Below are positions 5,822 to 11,005 of a stretch of 12,357 bases of DNA, in pieces; within the stretch, counting starts at the first letter, position 1; each line of letters opens with the position of its first letter. Below the pieces are notes generated by a model. That model was not told the origin of the DNA. It ran no database searches and worked only from the letters and a program-made list of their open reading frames with translations. The stretch is from RGIG2041 sp045537695 (lineage in GTDB: Bacteria; Bacillota; Clostridia; UBA1381; UMGS1253). Where the stretch lies: positions 1 to 12,357 of the forward strand of contig JAZSQB010000032.1 in the NCBI GenBank assembly GCA_045537695.1, read 5' to 3'. The position numbers and the translations under genes were made by a program.

Positions 5822-5858
5822 AGCCATCACGAACAAAATAGCCATCAAATAGCCATCA
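5822..5858. repeat. attP right arm: AATAGCCATCA tandem repeats
   Basis: Perfect copies at 5837-5847 and 5848-5858, the second overlapping the integrase stop codon (TGA, 5858-5856). An incomplete copy (AGCCATCA) lies at 5822-5829. They match the left-arm pair in sequence and orientation. Confidence 0.75.
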
Positions 5859-7076
5859 ATTAGCCGCCTTTGGCTTGATGGGCAGAGCGTTGCCCACGGC
5901 TTCAGCTGCTTTCGCTTTTGCCTCTGCGAAGACATGGGAATAGATTCCAAGTGTTGTGCTTGTGTTGGAATGCCCTAAAGTAGCCGAAACTGTCCGGGGG
6001 TCAATGTTTGCATTTATCAGCATGGAGGCATTCAGATGCCGGAAGCTGTGGACATTGGTATATCTCATGCCGGTGCGCTTACAGAATTTCGATAGCCATG
6101 TAGCCGGACTGTTTGGGTGCATCGGCTGACCGTTCCATTGAGTGAAAAGCCGGTCACAGTCTTGCCACTGATCCCCCAGAGCGAACCGCTGCTCTGTTTG
6201 CCACACCCGGTATTCGTGGAGCATTTCAAAAACAAAATCCGGCAACTTTAGAACTCTGTTTGAGCCTTTGGTTTTAACAGTGTCGGTATATATGCCTTTG
6301 CGCTTCGTATAAAGGGAATTACGGCAAATTCTTATAGTGTGGTTACTGAAATCCATGTCTTTCCATTCCAGCCCCAGCAATTCAGCTCTACGCGCTCCGG
6401 AGTATATCGCAAGGACAAAAAACATTTTATACTGCCACTCTTCTTTGAGCAGCAAATCAAGAAATTGTGCCGCTTCCTCCATGGTATAGCAGCTGCTCTC
6501 TTTTGTCTGCATCGCTGGAAGTTCAATATTGACCGCTGGATTTGCGGTAATCATTTCCAGATCAACAGCATAGTTAAGCACATTTGACACAAACGACAGA
6601 TAGTGTCTGACCGTTTTAGGGGATAACCCTGCCGGTGGCACTTCCTCGTCGGGGGTGTCTTTTTTTATGCGCTGCTGTTTTACTCCCGGTTCTGATAGGT
6701 TATCAATAAACGATTGTATGTCTCGTTTAGTTATCTTATCCACACGCTTCGCGCCCAGCGCAGAATATGTGCGCTCAGTTAGTGAGTGGAGCCGGGAAAC
6801 AGTACGCTCTTTTAATTTCTTTTCTGCACGCTTACTCAACCATTCGTCAGCCAACTGCTCAAACTTAATAGCCTTAACTGCAACACCAGAGTCGCCGTCT
6901 TTGACCCGCTTTTCAAATAATGCAGCCTCTTGATTAAGCGCTTTTTCAATCTGACGGGCAGTCATTCCCGGCTCCGGCCTCCATGTCATCGACCGCCGGA
7001 GGTGCTTTCCTTTGCTGTCATATCCACAACTGACAACAATCTGATAACTGCCGTTGCGTTGTTTAATCGTCGCCAT
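5856..7076 (-). CDS. int: Tyrosine-family site-specific integrase
   Basis: A phage integrase of 406 residues catalysing recombination between attP and a tRNA-end attB. Residues 1-30 are an arm-binding domain (ATIKQRNGSYQIVVSCGYD, with KHLRR). Residues about 70-185 form the SAM-like core-binding domain. Residues about 195-385 form the catalytic domain, with all expected residues present: R229 (SGARRAELLGL), K270 (VKTKGSNR), H343 and R346 (HSFRH), H369 (LGHS) and nucleophile Y379 (GIYSH). Start ATG 7076 is preferred over GTG 7085 because AGGTGA lies 5 nt upstream. The gene start overlaps the repressor 3' end by 14 bp, so both are on one leftward transcript. Length is normal for the family and the ORF is intact. 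Its stop codon overlaps a right-arm attP repeat. Confidence 0.96.
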   Translation of the reverse strand: MATIKQRNGSYQIVVSCGYDSKGKHLRRSMTWRPEPGMTARQIEKALNQEAALFEKRVKDGDSGVAVKAIKFEQLADEWLSKRAEKKLKERTVSRLHSLTERTYSALGAKRVDKITKRDIQSFIDNLSEPGVKQQRIKKDTPDEEVPPAGLSPKTVRHYLSFVSNVLNYAVDLEMITANPAVNIELPAMQTKESSCYTMEEAAQFLDLLLKEEWQYKMFFVLAIYSGARRAELLGLEWKDMDFSNHTIRICRNSLYTKRKGIYTDTVKTKGSNRVLKLPDFVFEMLHEYRVWQTEQRFALGDQWQDCDRLFTQWNGQPMHPNSPATWLSKFCKRTGMRYTNVHSFRHLNASMLINANIDPRTVSATLGHSNTSTTLGIYSHVFAEAKAKAAEAVGNALPIKPKAAN

Positions 7077-7794
7077 CTGGTTCACCTGCTCGATTTTTCA
7101 ACATTTCATGGTACAGTCCCTGTTCGGGTTCCATTGTCTCTGCTAATACATCTTTATAAATTTGTTCCATAATATGTTTTTCGTAGGCAATTCTATCATC
7201 TTCGTGGAGTAGAACGAGATCGTACTTTGACGCTCTATCTATTAACTCTTGGATTTCAGCGTCCCAACTTTTATCATCCATCCCGTCTGGAACATCGTAT
7301 AAACCCCTTGCAGGGTTTTGTGCCTGATCTAACATTTTTCTGCATACACCAGATATAAAACCGAACAGAATATTCTTAAAACCTGCAACGATCCATCTGT
7401 TTATCACATCAACTTCTTTTATGTGATTAGGAATCTTCTCTTTTAAAAATAGTTCCTCTTTGCGCAGATCATCTATGTGGAGTGCCGCCAATATCTTAAT
7501 AACTTCCTCCGTCAACCCCAACCGCTCCACAATATCGGTGTTCTCCGGCTGCTTTGCGTCGGATAGACCAATGAGGTAATCGGAGGTTACATTAAAATAG
7601 GTTGCAATCTGCCCTAATGTTTTCCAATCGGGCGAAGATGATCCATCACAGTAATACGAAATCAGCTGCCGTGTTCTTCCAATATAATCCGCTAACCCTT
7701 GTTGTGTCTCTCCTTTTTCTTTAATTAATTCTCTGAGGCGTTGAGGGAATTTCTCGTTAAATCCATCGGGTATCTCTTTTCGTTTGCGTGGCAT
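7063..7794 (-). CDS. XRE-family phage repressor (CI-like, no peptidase domain)
   Basis: A lysogeny repressor of 243 residues. Residues about 16-75 are an XRE helix-turn-helix (RLRELIKEKGETQQGLADY, then I-G-R-T-R-Q-L-I-S-Y-Y-C-D-G and F-N-V-T-S-D-Y-L-I-G-L-S). The remaining 165 residues are helical and charged with no S24/LexA-type cleavage site or Ser-Lys dyad visible. Release of repression is therefore unlikely to be RecA-type autocleavage; an antirepressor or partner protein is an inferred alternative. The start is ATG 7794 with AGGAGG at good spacing, after a leader of about 80 nt from a consensus promoter. It is first in the leftward repressor-integrase operon and divergent from the Cro-like gene. 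Repeated GCAAA-containing sites in the intergenic region are candidate operators. Confidence 0.9.
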   Translation of the reverse strand: MPRKRKEIPDGFNEKFPQRLRELIKEKGETQQGLADYIGRTRQLISYYCDGSSSPDWKTLGQIATYFNVTSDYLIGLSDAKQPENTDIVERLGLTEEVIKILAALHIDDLRKEELFLKEKIPNHIKEVDVINRWIVAGFKNILFGFISGVCRKMLDQAQNPARGLYDVPDGMDDKSWDAEIQELIDRASKYDLVLLHEDDRIAYEKHIMEQIYKDVLAETMEPEQGLYHEMLKNRAGEPDGDD

Positions 7795-7810
7795 TGTGTT
7801 TCCTCCTATT

Positions 7811-7900
7811 TAGCAAATAACGTTTAAATTAAAAAAATATAGTAAATAACGCTTGCAATTCTTGTTGTTGTTTGCTACAATGATTATAAAGCAAACGATG
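7811..7900. promoter_or_regulatory. Candidate repressor/Cro operator cluster
   Basis: Four related 12-bp sites: TAGCAAATAACG (7811-7822), TAGTAAATAACG (7840-7851), the inverted TAGCAAACAACA (complement of 7866-7877) and a looser AAGCAAACGATG (7889-7900). The second abuts the rightward -35, the third covers the region between the rightward -35 and -10, and the fourth lies inside the leftward spacer. Occupancy would affect both promoters. Binding is inferred, not shown. Confidence 0.55.
7853..7881 (+). promoter_or_regulatory. Rightward early (lytic) promoter
   Basis: -35 TTGCAA (7853-7858), an exact 17-nt spacer, -10 TACAAT (7876-7881), predicted start near 7888. It drives the Cro-like, excisionase-like and helicase genes. 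Its -10 lies immediately beside the -10 of the opposing repressor promoter. Confidence 0.72.
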
Positions 7901-7911
7901 TACCGTGTCAA
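7883..7911 (-). promoter_or_regulatory. Leftward repressor-integrase promoter
   Basis: Reading leftward: -35 TTGACA (7911-7906), an exact 17-nt spacer, -10 TATAAT (7888-7883), a full consensus match. The predicted start is near 7876, inside the rightward -10, so the two promoters face each other and cannot easily be occupied together. Confidence 0.85.
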
Positions 7912-7934
7912 TGCTGCGAAAGGAGGTTTTATAA

Positions 7935-8120
7935 GTGGCAAACGAAATTATTAGAACAACCGCGAAGCAAGCAGGTATAAAACTGTGGGTAATTGCCGAA
8001 GCGTGCGGAATGACCGACAGTAACTTTTCTCGAAAGCTACGGCATGAATTACCAGAAGAAAAACAAGCGGAGATTCTTTCAATTATAAAGCGACTGTCAG
8101 ATAATCAGGAGGTGAGTTAA
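7935..8120 (+). CDS. Cro-like small DNA-binding protein
   Basis: A 61-residue protein with a GTG start at 7935, preceded by AAAGGAGG with 8-nt spacing. Almost the whole length is a helix-turn-helix: A-G-I-K-L-W-V-I-A-E-A-C-G-M-T-D-S-N-F-S-R-K-L-R is the likely DNA-binding unit and Q-A-E-I-L-S-I-I-K-R-L a final helix. It is the first gene rightward of the switch, the place of Cro in lambdoid logic, so it probably represses the leftward repressor promoter. Its stop overlaps the next ATG (TAATG). The size and the N-F-S-R-K-L-R-x-E-L-P signature occur in many Firmicutes prophages, where it usually remains unnamed. Confidence 0.75.
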   Translation: MANEIIRTTAKQAGIKLWVIAEACGMTDSNFSRKLRHELPEEKQAEILSIIKRLSDNQEVS

Positions 8121-8350
8121 TGGCAACTATGATGGTTGGCGCAGATGTAGCAGAAAAGTATGTGCAGGAGCACCCCGGAACCAGTTTGACCAGAAACGCA
8201 ATTAAATGCCTTTTGCGCTCCGGCTGCATCCCGTCCGTACACGCTGGAAACCGCCGCTTTTTCTCTTATGAGGCGTTCTTGCGCTTCCTTGAGGACGGCA
8301 ACGATCAGCCGGTAAATGACGGCCACGGGACTATCCGGCGGATTATGTGA
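8120..8350 (+). CDS. Excisionase-like winged-helix protein
   Basis: A 76-residue protein of the excisionase/MerR-like type: L-T-R-N-A-I-K-C-L-L-R-S-G-C-I-P-S-V-H-A-G-N-R-R resembles the recognition helix plus wing of phage excisionases, and F-S-Y-E-A-F-L-R-F-L-E follows as the closing helix. The start is ATG 8120 with AGGAGGTGAG upstream, overlapping the Cro-like stop by 1 bp. The gene end overlaps the helicase GTG by 4 bp. As the second gene of the lytic operon it would direct Int towards excision. It could instead be another early DNA-binding regulator, since the excisionase family is divergent. Confidence 0.7.
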   Translation: MATMMVGADVAEKYVQEHPGTSLTRNAIKCLLRSGCIPSVHAGNRRFFSYEAFLRFLEDGNDQPVNDGHGTIRRIM

Positions 8351-9930
8351 GGGGTGAGGGCTTGAGCGAAACGCTTAACAGCATGATTCTATCACAAGAA
8401 AATCCCCAAGAGGTAACGCGGCTGATTGCTCAAGGCGCGTCCGAGAGCGAAATTACCCAAGCGGTCATAGATAGGCAAGAGCAGAAAAAAGACAGCATTG
8501 CCGAATCTCTGAAACCGGACGATTATTCCGATGCAGGCAACGCGGATGTGTTTACCTACATATACGGTGCAAATTTGGCTTATTGCGATTCTTTAGGCTG
8601 GCTGTATTGGAACGGCAGCCGATGGGAATGCAACGACCACAAGCCGCTGGAACTGGCGACGGGGTACACTCAAGGAATGCTATATCACGCAAGAGACAAG
8701 TATCAAGACGCACTGGATGAGGCTCGTTCTTGCGAGGACAAAGACCAGAAAGCCGCCATTATTAACCCGGCAAAAAAGTATCTGGCTCACGCAGAGAAAA
8801 GCCGTTCATTTAATCGGATTAAGGCAATGACGGAGGTTGCAAAACCTCGGCTTATACGCCAAGCGTCCGAATTTGACGCAGAACCGCACATAATCAATAC
8901 GCCATCCGGCATTGTGGACTTGAAGACCGGCGAAATAAGTCCCCATTTTCCGCAAGCCAACTGCACTAAGATCACCAGATGTGCGCCGAACAACGAAAAC
9001 GCGGATATTTGGGACAACTTCCTTGATACGATTACTTGCGGTGATGGTTCCCTACGCGGTTACCTCCAACTTGTCGCCGGTATGGCTCTTGTTGGAGCAG
9101 TTTACCAAGAGGGAATGTTAATTGCCTACGGCAACGGAGCGAACGGAAAGAGCACATTTTTTAATGCTCTGGGTGCTGTGATGGGTGATTATTTCGGAGT
9201 GATTGACATTGATGTTCTGACTACAAAAGACCAGAACAAAGGCGCTGCACTTGCCACATTGAGAGGAAAGCGGCTGGTTGTAGCCGGAGAACTTGAAGAA
9301 TTTCAGCGGCTATCACCGGCGACGGTCAAGCGGATCACCTCAACAGACCCGATAACCGTTGAGCAGAAATACCGTGACCCCGAAGCCATCCAGCCAAGTC
9401 ACACGCTATGCTTGTACACAAATTTCATGCCCCGTGTATCGACAACAGACCCCGGAACATGGCGGCGGTTATTCATTGTCCCATTCAACGCCAAGATCAT
9501 CGGCAACTCAGACATAAAGAACTACACGCAGTATCTTGTTGAGCATTGCGGTGGTGCTATTCTCCAATGGGCGATTGACGGCGCTGTTATGTTCTGCCGG
9601 AACGGTCACACCATCCAGACACCCGACATTGTTGCAGAGGTCACCGAGGAATACCAGCAGCGCGAAAATTGGCTTGAGAATTTCATTGCTGATTGTTGTG
9701 ATGTAGCGGCTAACTATCGAGTGAACGCCGGTGACTTAATTGCGGCATATAAAGAATGGGCGCGATCGGTCGGAGAGTATGATGGGCGGCGAGGTAATGA
9801 GATTTATAATGCAATGATTGCTGCAGGTTTTGAGCAAGTGAAACCAAGAAACATAAAAACATGGTTGGGCTTGCGGCTCAAAGATTCCGTAAGTACCAGA
9901 TATTACGGCGGTAGTTCGTTTTATGCGTGA
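8347..9930 (+). CDS. D5-type SF3 replicative helicase (phage/plasmid primase P4 family C-terminal)
   Basis: A replication initiator helicase of 527 residues. A D5_N-like region spans about 60-230 (W-L-Y-W-N-G-S-R-W-E motif near residue 90). The SF3 AAA+ core follows: Walker A G-N-G-A-N-G-K-S-T at 262-270, Walker B L-V-V-A-G-E-L-E-E ending at 318, sensor-1 Asn at about 359 (L-Y-T-N-F-M-P) and the arginine finger at T-W-R-R 371-374. A C-terminal winged-helix-like tail (Y-K-E-W-A, R-R-G-N-E-I-Y) may bind DNA. No archaeo-eukaryotic primase or zinc domain is present N-terminally, so it is helicase-only or relies on a host primase. GTG 8347 overlaps the upstream stop. TTG 8362, with GGGGTGAG just before it, is a serious alternative start. 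It lies directly upstream of the candidate origin. Confidence 0.93.
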   Translation: MRGEGLSETLNSMILSQENPQEVTRLIAQGASESEITQAVIDRQEQKKDSIAESLKPDDYSDAGNADVFTYIYGANLAYCDSLGWLYWNGSRWECNDHKPLELATGYTQGMLYHARDKYQDALDEARSCEDKDQKAAIINPAKKYLAHAEKSRSFNRIKAMTEVAKPRLIRQASEFDAEPHIINTPSGIVDLKTGEISPHFPQANCTKITRCAPNNENADIWDNFLDTITCGDGSLRGYLQLVAGMALVGAVYQEGMLIAYGNGANGKSTFFNALGAVMGDYFGVIDIDVLTTKDQNKGAALATLRGKRLVVAGELEEFQRLSPATVKRITSTDPITVEQKYRDPEAIQPSHTLCLYTNFMPRVSTTDPGTWRRLFIVPFNAKIIGNSDIKNYTQYLVEHCGGAILQWAIDGAVMFCRNGHTIQTPDIVAEVTEEYQQRENWLENFIADCCDVAANYRVNAGDLIAAYKEWARSVGEYDGRRGNEIYNAMIAAGFEQVKPRNIKTWLGLRLKDSVSTRYYGGSSFYA

Positions 9931-9934
9931 TCGG

Positions 9935-10178
9935 GTTACCGCCGAGTTACCCCAATGTTAACCCTAATGTTACGCCAAATGTCGCACAACAAAGCCAATG
10001 TTACGCCTTGTTACTCCTATTCTTCTATAAATACATAATAGGAAAAATAGATAAAGATATATGTATATATAGAGAAAGTCTTTTGAGTGAATACCCGTAA
10101 CTTGCCGTAACACGCCGCAAAAATCGGCTTAACCATGCGGTTTTGTTGATTACATATAGGAGTAACCACAGTTACGCC
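9935..10178. other. ori: Candidate replication origin: GTTAC iterons flanking an AT-rich core
   Basis: Left cluster: GTTAC at 9935, 9946, 9969, 10000 and 10010, plus GTTAA at 9957. The 11-mer AATGTTACGCC is perfect at 9966-9976 and 9997-10007. Right cluster, mostly inverted: GTAAC at 10097, 10107 and 10162, then GTTACGCC at 10171-10178. GTTACTCCTAT (10010-10020) and ATAGGAGTAAC (10156-10166) form an exact 11-bp inverted repeat. Between the clusters, 10018-10080 is almost pure A/T (ATATATGTATATATA), a likely unwinding element. Iterons bracketing an AT-rich core at the 3' end of the helicase gene is the arrangement of staphylococcal pathogenicity island origins. This fills the 267-bp gap without genes. 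Confidence 0.68.
10115..10146 (+). terminator. Weak hairpin with T-run in the right origin arm
   Basis: CCGCA (10115-10119) pairs with TGCGG (10136-10140), followed by TTTTGTT. The stem is only 5 bp with a 16-nt loop, so it is at most a weak terminator for the helicase transcript, or part of origin structure. Confidence 0.3.
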
Positions 10179-10197
10179 AAAGAAAGGAGGGATAACA

Positions 10198-10356
10198 ATG
10201 AGCCTAATGACCACCGTTAGCACCGAACTGCAGGCCAGACAGACCACCGCGCTTGAATCCATCGCGGACAGTCTCAAAGGCATCTGCCAGGATGTGTGGG
10301 AAATCAAGGAACTACTGCAAGAGCGCGAACGCAGGGAGCAAGAGACCGGAGAATAA
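10198..10356 (+). CDS. 52-residue helical protein
   Basis: A short ORF with a strong ribosome binding site (AAAGGAGGG, about 7 nt before the ATG at 10198). It directly follows the candidate origin; the last GTTAC iteron is 20 bp upstream. The product (M-S-L-M-T-T-V-S-T-E-L-Q-A-R, then V-W-E-I-K-E-L-L-Q-E-R-E-R-R-E-Q-E) is predicted as one long charged helix, possibly a coiled coil. Proteins of this size and shape are common between replication and packaging genes in Firmicutes phages and mostly lack a known role. It has no membrane segment. Confidence rests on the RBS and the codon-like composition, not homology. Confidence 0.55.
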   Translation: MSLMTTVSTELQARQTTALESIADSLKGICQDVWEIKELLQERERREQETGE

Positions 10357-10432
10357 CCGGCAAAACATAAGGGAGAGAGAATGAAGTGCGTGTAATCGAA
10401 AGGAGCAAAATTATAATGATAGGAGTTTTTCA

Positions 10433-10717
10433 ATGTCAAATCAGTTTGAACTTTGCCGATTTCGCTACGCACCGTCTTTCAAGCCGCCCGAAACAGCGGA
10501 AGAAGCCGGTCGGATGAAGACTTATTTCCGGCAGATCATAAAGACTATCGAGGCACAACAGCAGCGTGTTGATATTCTCAAGGATTGGGAGAGCGATTTT
10601 GAGGAATTTGACGCGCTCAACGAAATGTACGAAAGCGCAGTTTATGAAGCCGCCGCACTTGATAGGTACCTCAACCGTCCGGAGATTCTCAAAGCGTGGC
10701 CTTATGTGAGGCCATAA
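10433..10717 (+). CDS. Hypothetical 94-residue early phage protein
   Basis: The start is ATG 10433 with AGGAG 8 nt upstream. It is a soluble, mostly helical protein: E-T-A-E-E-A-G-R-M-K-T-Y-F-R-Q-I-I-K-T-I-E-A-Q-Q-Q-R-V-D-I-L-K is a long amphipathic stretch, followed by W-E-S-D-F-E-E-F-D-A-L-N-E-M-Y and a C-terminal L-D-R-Y-L-N-R-P-E-I-L-K-A-W-P. I recognise no family. It is the last gene of the rightward early operon, about 8 bp before the terminator of the left minus-strand RNA cassette. Between it and the 52-residue gene only a four-codon ORF (MKCV) with a ribosome binding site is seen. Confidence 0.68.
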   Translation: MSNQFELCRFRYAPSFKPPETAEEAGRMKTYFRQIIKTIEAQQQRVDILKDWESDFEEFDALNEMYESAVYEAAALDRYLNRPEILKAWPYVRP

Positions 10718-10725
10718 GCCGTAAT

Positions 10726-10765
10726 AAAAAAAGCCGAAACGGAAGGATGCAGCTTCCGTAACGGC
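10726..10765 (-). terminator. Intrinsic terminator of small RNA B
   Basis: Read leftward: GCCGTTACGGAAG pairs with CTTCCGTTTCGGC (stem of 11 pairs with a small TT/TT mismatch, 7-nt loop), followed directly by seven Ts (10732-10726). Orientation is unambiguous because the T-run exists only on the minus strand. Confidence 0.85.
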
Positions 10766-10782
10766 ATATCGTGGAGAACGAC
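10726..10782 (-). ncRNA. Predicted small RNA B (about 57 nt)
   Basis: The RNA is predicted from a complete promoter (-10 TACAAT at 10794-10789) and an intrinsic terminator only 57 nt beyond the expected start near 10782. It has about 18 nt of mostly single-stranded 5' sequence containing CTCCAC, then the terminator hairpin. No start codon with a ribosome binding site lies inside, so it is probably non-coding. It runs against the direction of every neighbouring gene. Its terminator lies 8 bp beyond the stop of the 94-residue gene. Together with RNA A it forms a tandem pair sharing design and the CTCCAC segment. Matches no RNA family I know. Antisense control of the passing rightward transcript is the simplest alternative to a trans-acting role. 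Confidence 0.68.
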
Positions 10783-10788
10783 AACTCC

Positions 10789-10817
10789 ATTGTACCACCT
10801 TTGACACGAAATGTCAA
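10789..10817 (-). promoter_or_regulatory. Promoter of small RNA B, with a palindromic -35
   Basis: Reading leftward: -35 TTGACA (10817-10812), exact 17-nt spacer, -10 TACAAT (10794-10789). The -35 is one half of the inverted repeat TTGACA-CGAAA-TGTCAA (10801-10817), which could be an operator. Confidence 0.82.
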
Positions 10818-10825
10818 GGAATGAC

Positions 10826-10864
10826 AAAAAGCCGCCCCCGGAGCGTTGATGCTCTGAGGGCGGT
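10826..10864 (-). terminator. Intrinsic terminator of small RNA A
   Basis: Read leftward: CCGCCC (10863-10858) pairs with GGGCGG (10837-10832). An inner GAGC (10854-10851) / GCTC (10844-10841) pairing closes the loop, then five Ts (10830-10826). The T-run is on the minus strand only. It ends 9 bp before the -35 of RNA B. Confidence 0.82.
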
Positions 10865-10887
10865 GGAGGTACAGCGCAGATATGAAC
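10826..10887 (-). ncRNA. Predicted small RNA A (about 62 nt)
   Basis: Predicted between a consensus promoter and a strong terminator; expected start near G10887. The 5' half (about 23 nt) is largely unpaired and contains UACCUCCACC, which includes an anti-Shine-Dalgarno CCUCC. The 3' half is the GC-rich terminator hairpin. No ORF with a ribosome binding site is present. It is the first unit of a tandem pair with RNA B and is antisense to the untranslated stretch between the 94-residue gene and the small terminase gene. An exposed CCUCC suggests pairing with mRNA ribosome binding sites: the 9 nt ACCUCCACC are perfectly complementary to the leader of the XRE gene at 5046-5054. That target is inference; such short GA-rich matches occur by chance near Shine-Dalgarno sites. 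Confidence 0.7.
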
Positions 10888-10893
10888 ACGACC

Positions 10894-10922
10894 ATTATAC
10901 CATAGCAAGCCGAGAATGTCAA
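10894..10922 (-). promoter_or_regulatory. Consensus promoter of small RNA A
   Basis: Reading leftward: -35 TTGACA (10922-10917), exact 17-nt spacer, -10 TATAAT (10899-10894), a perfect consensus. A second TTGACA lies 11 bp further upstream (10933-10928), which may be part of a protein-binding repeat. The rest of the gap, up to 11005, shows nothing further except a seven-codon ORF just before the terminase gene. Confidence 0.87.
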
Positions 10923-11005
10923 TATGTTGTCAAAAATAATCAACACAAATTTTCGGCAAGATTTCAAGGGGGTAACGATATTTTTATGAATGGTGGTGAC
11001 ATCGA

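Noticed and set aside
5605..5858. Short direct repeats as a possible CRISPR array
   Set aside because: The repeats are 11 bp, directly abutting with no spacers, and lie symmetrically around an att core beside an integrase gene.
10017..10472. 151-residue minus-strand ORF across the candidate origin and the 52-residue gene
   Set aside because: It crosses AT-rich non-coding DNA and opposes two ORFs with good ribosome binding sites. The translated AT-rich end (repeated I/Y/F) is typical of non-coding sequence.
10801..10829. Rightward promoter from TTGACA at 10801
   Set aside because: The sequence 17 nt downstream (ACAAAA) is not a -10 box. The + strand TTGACA is explained as the second half of the palindrome around the minus-strand -35.
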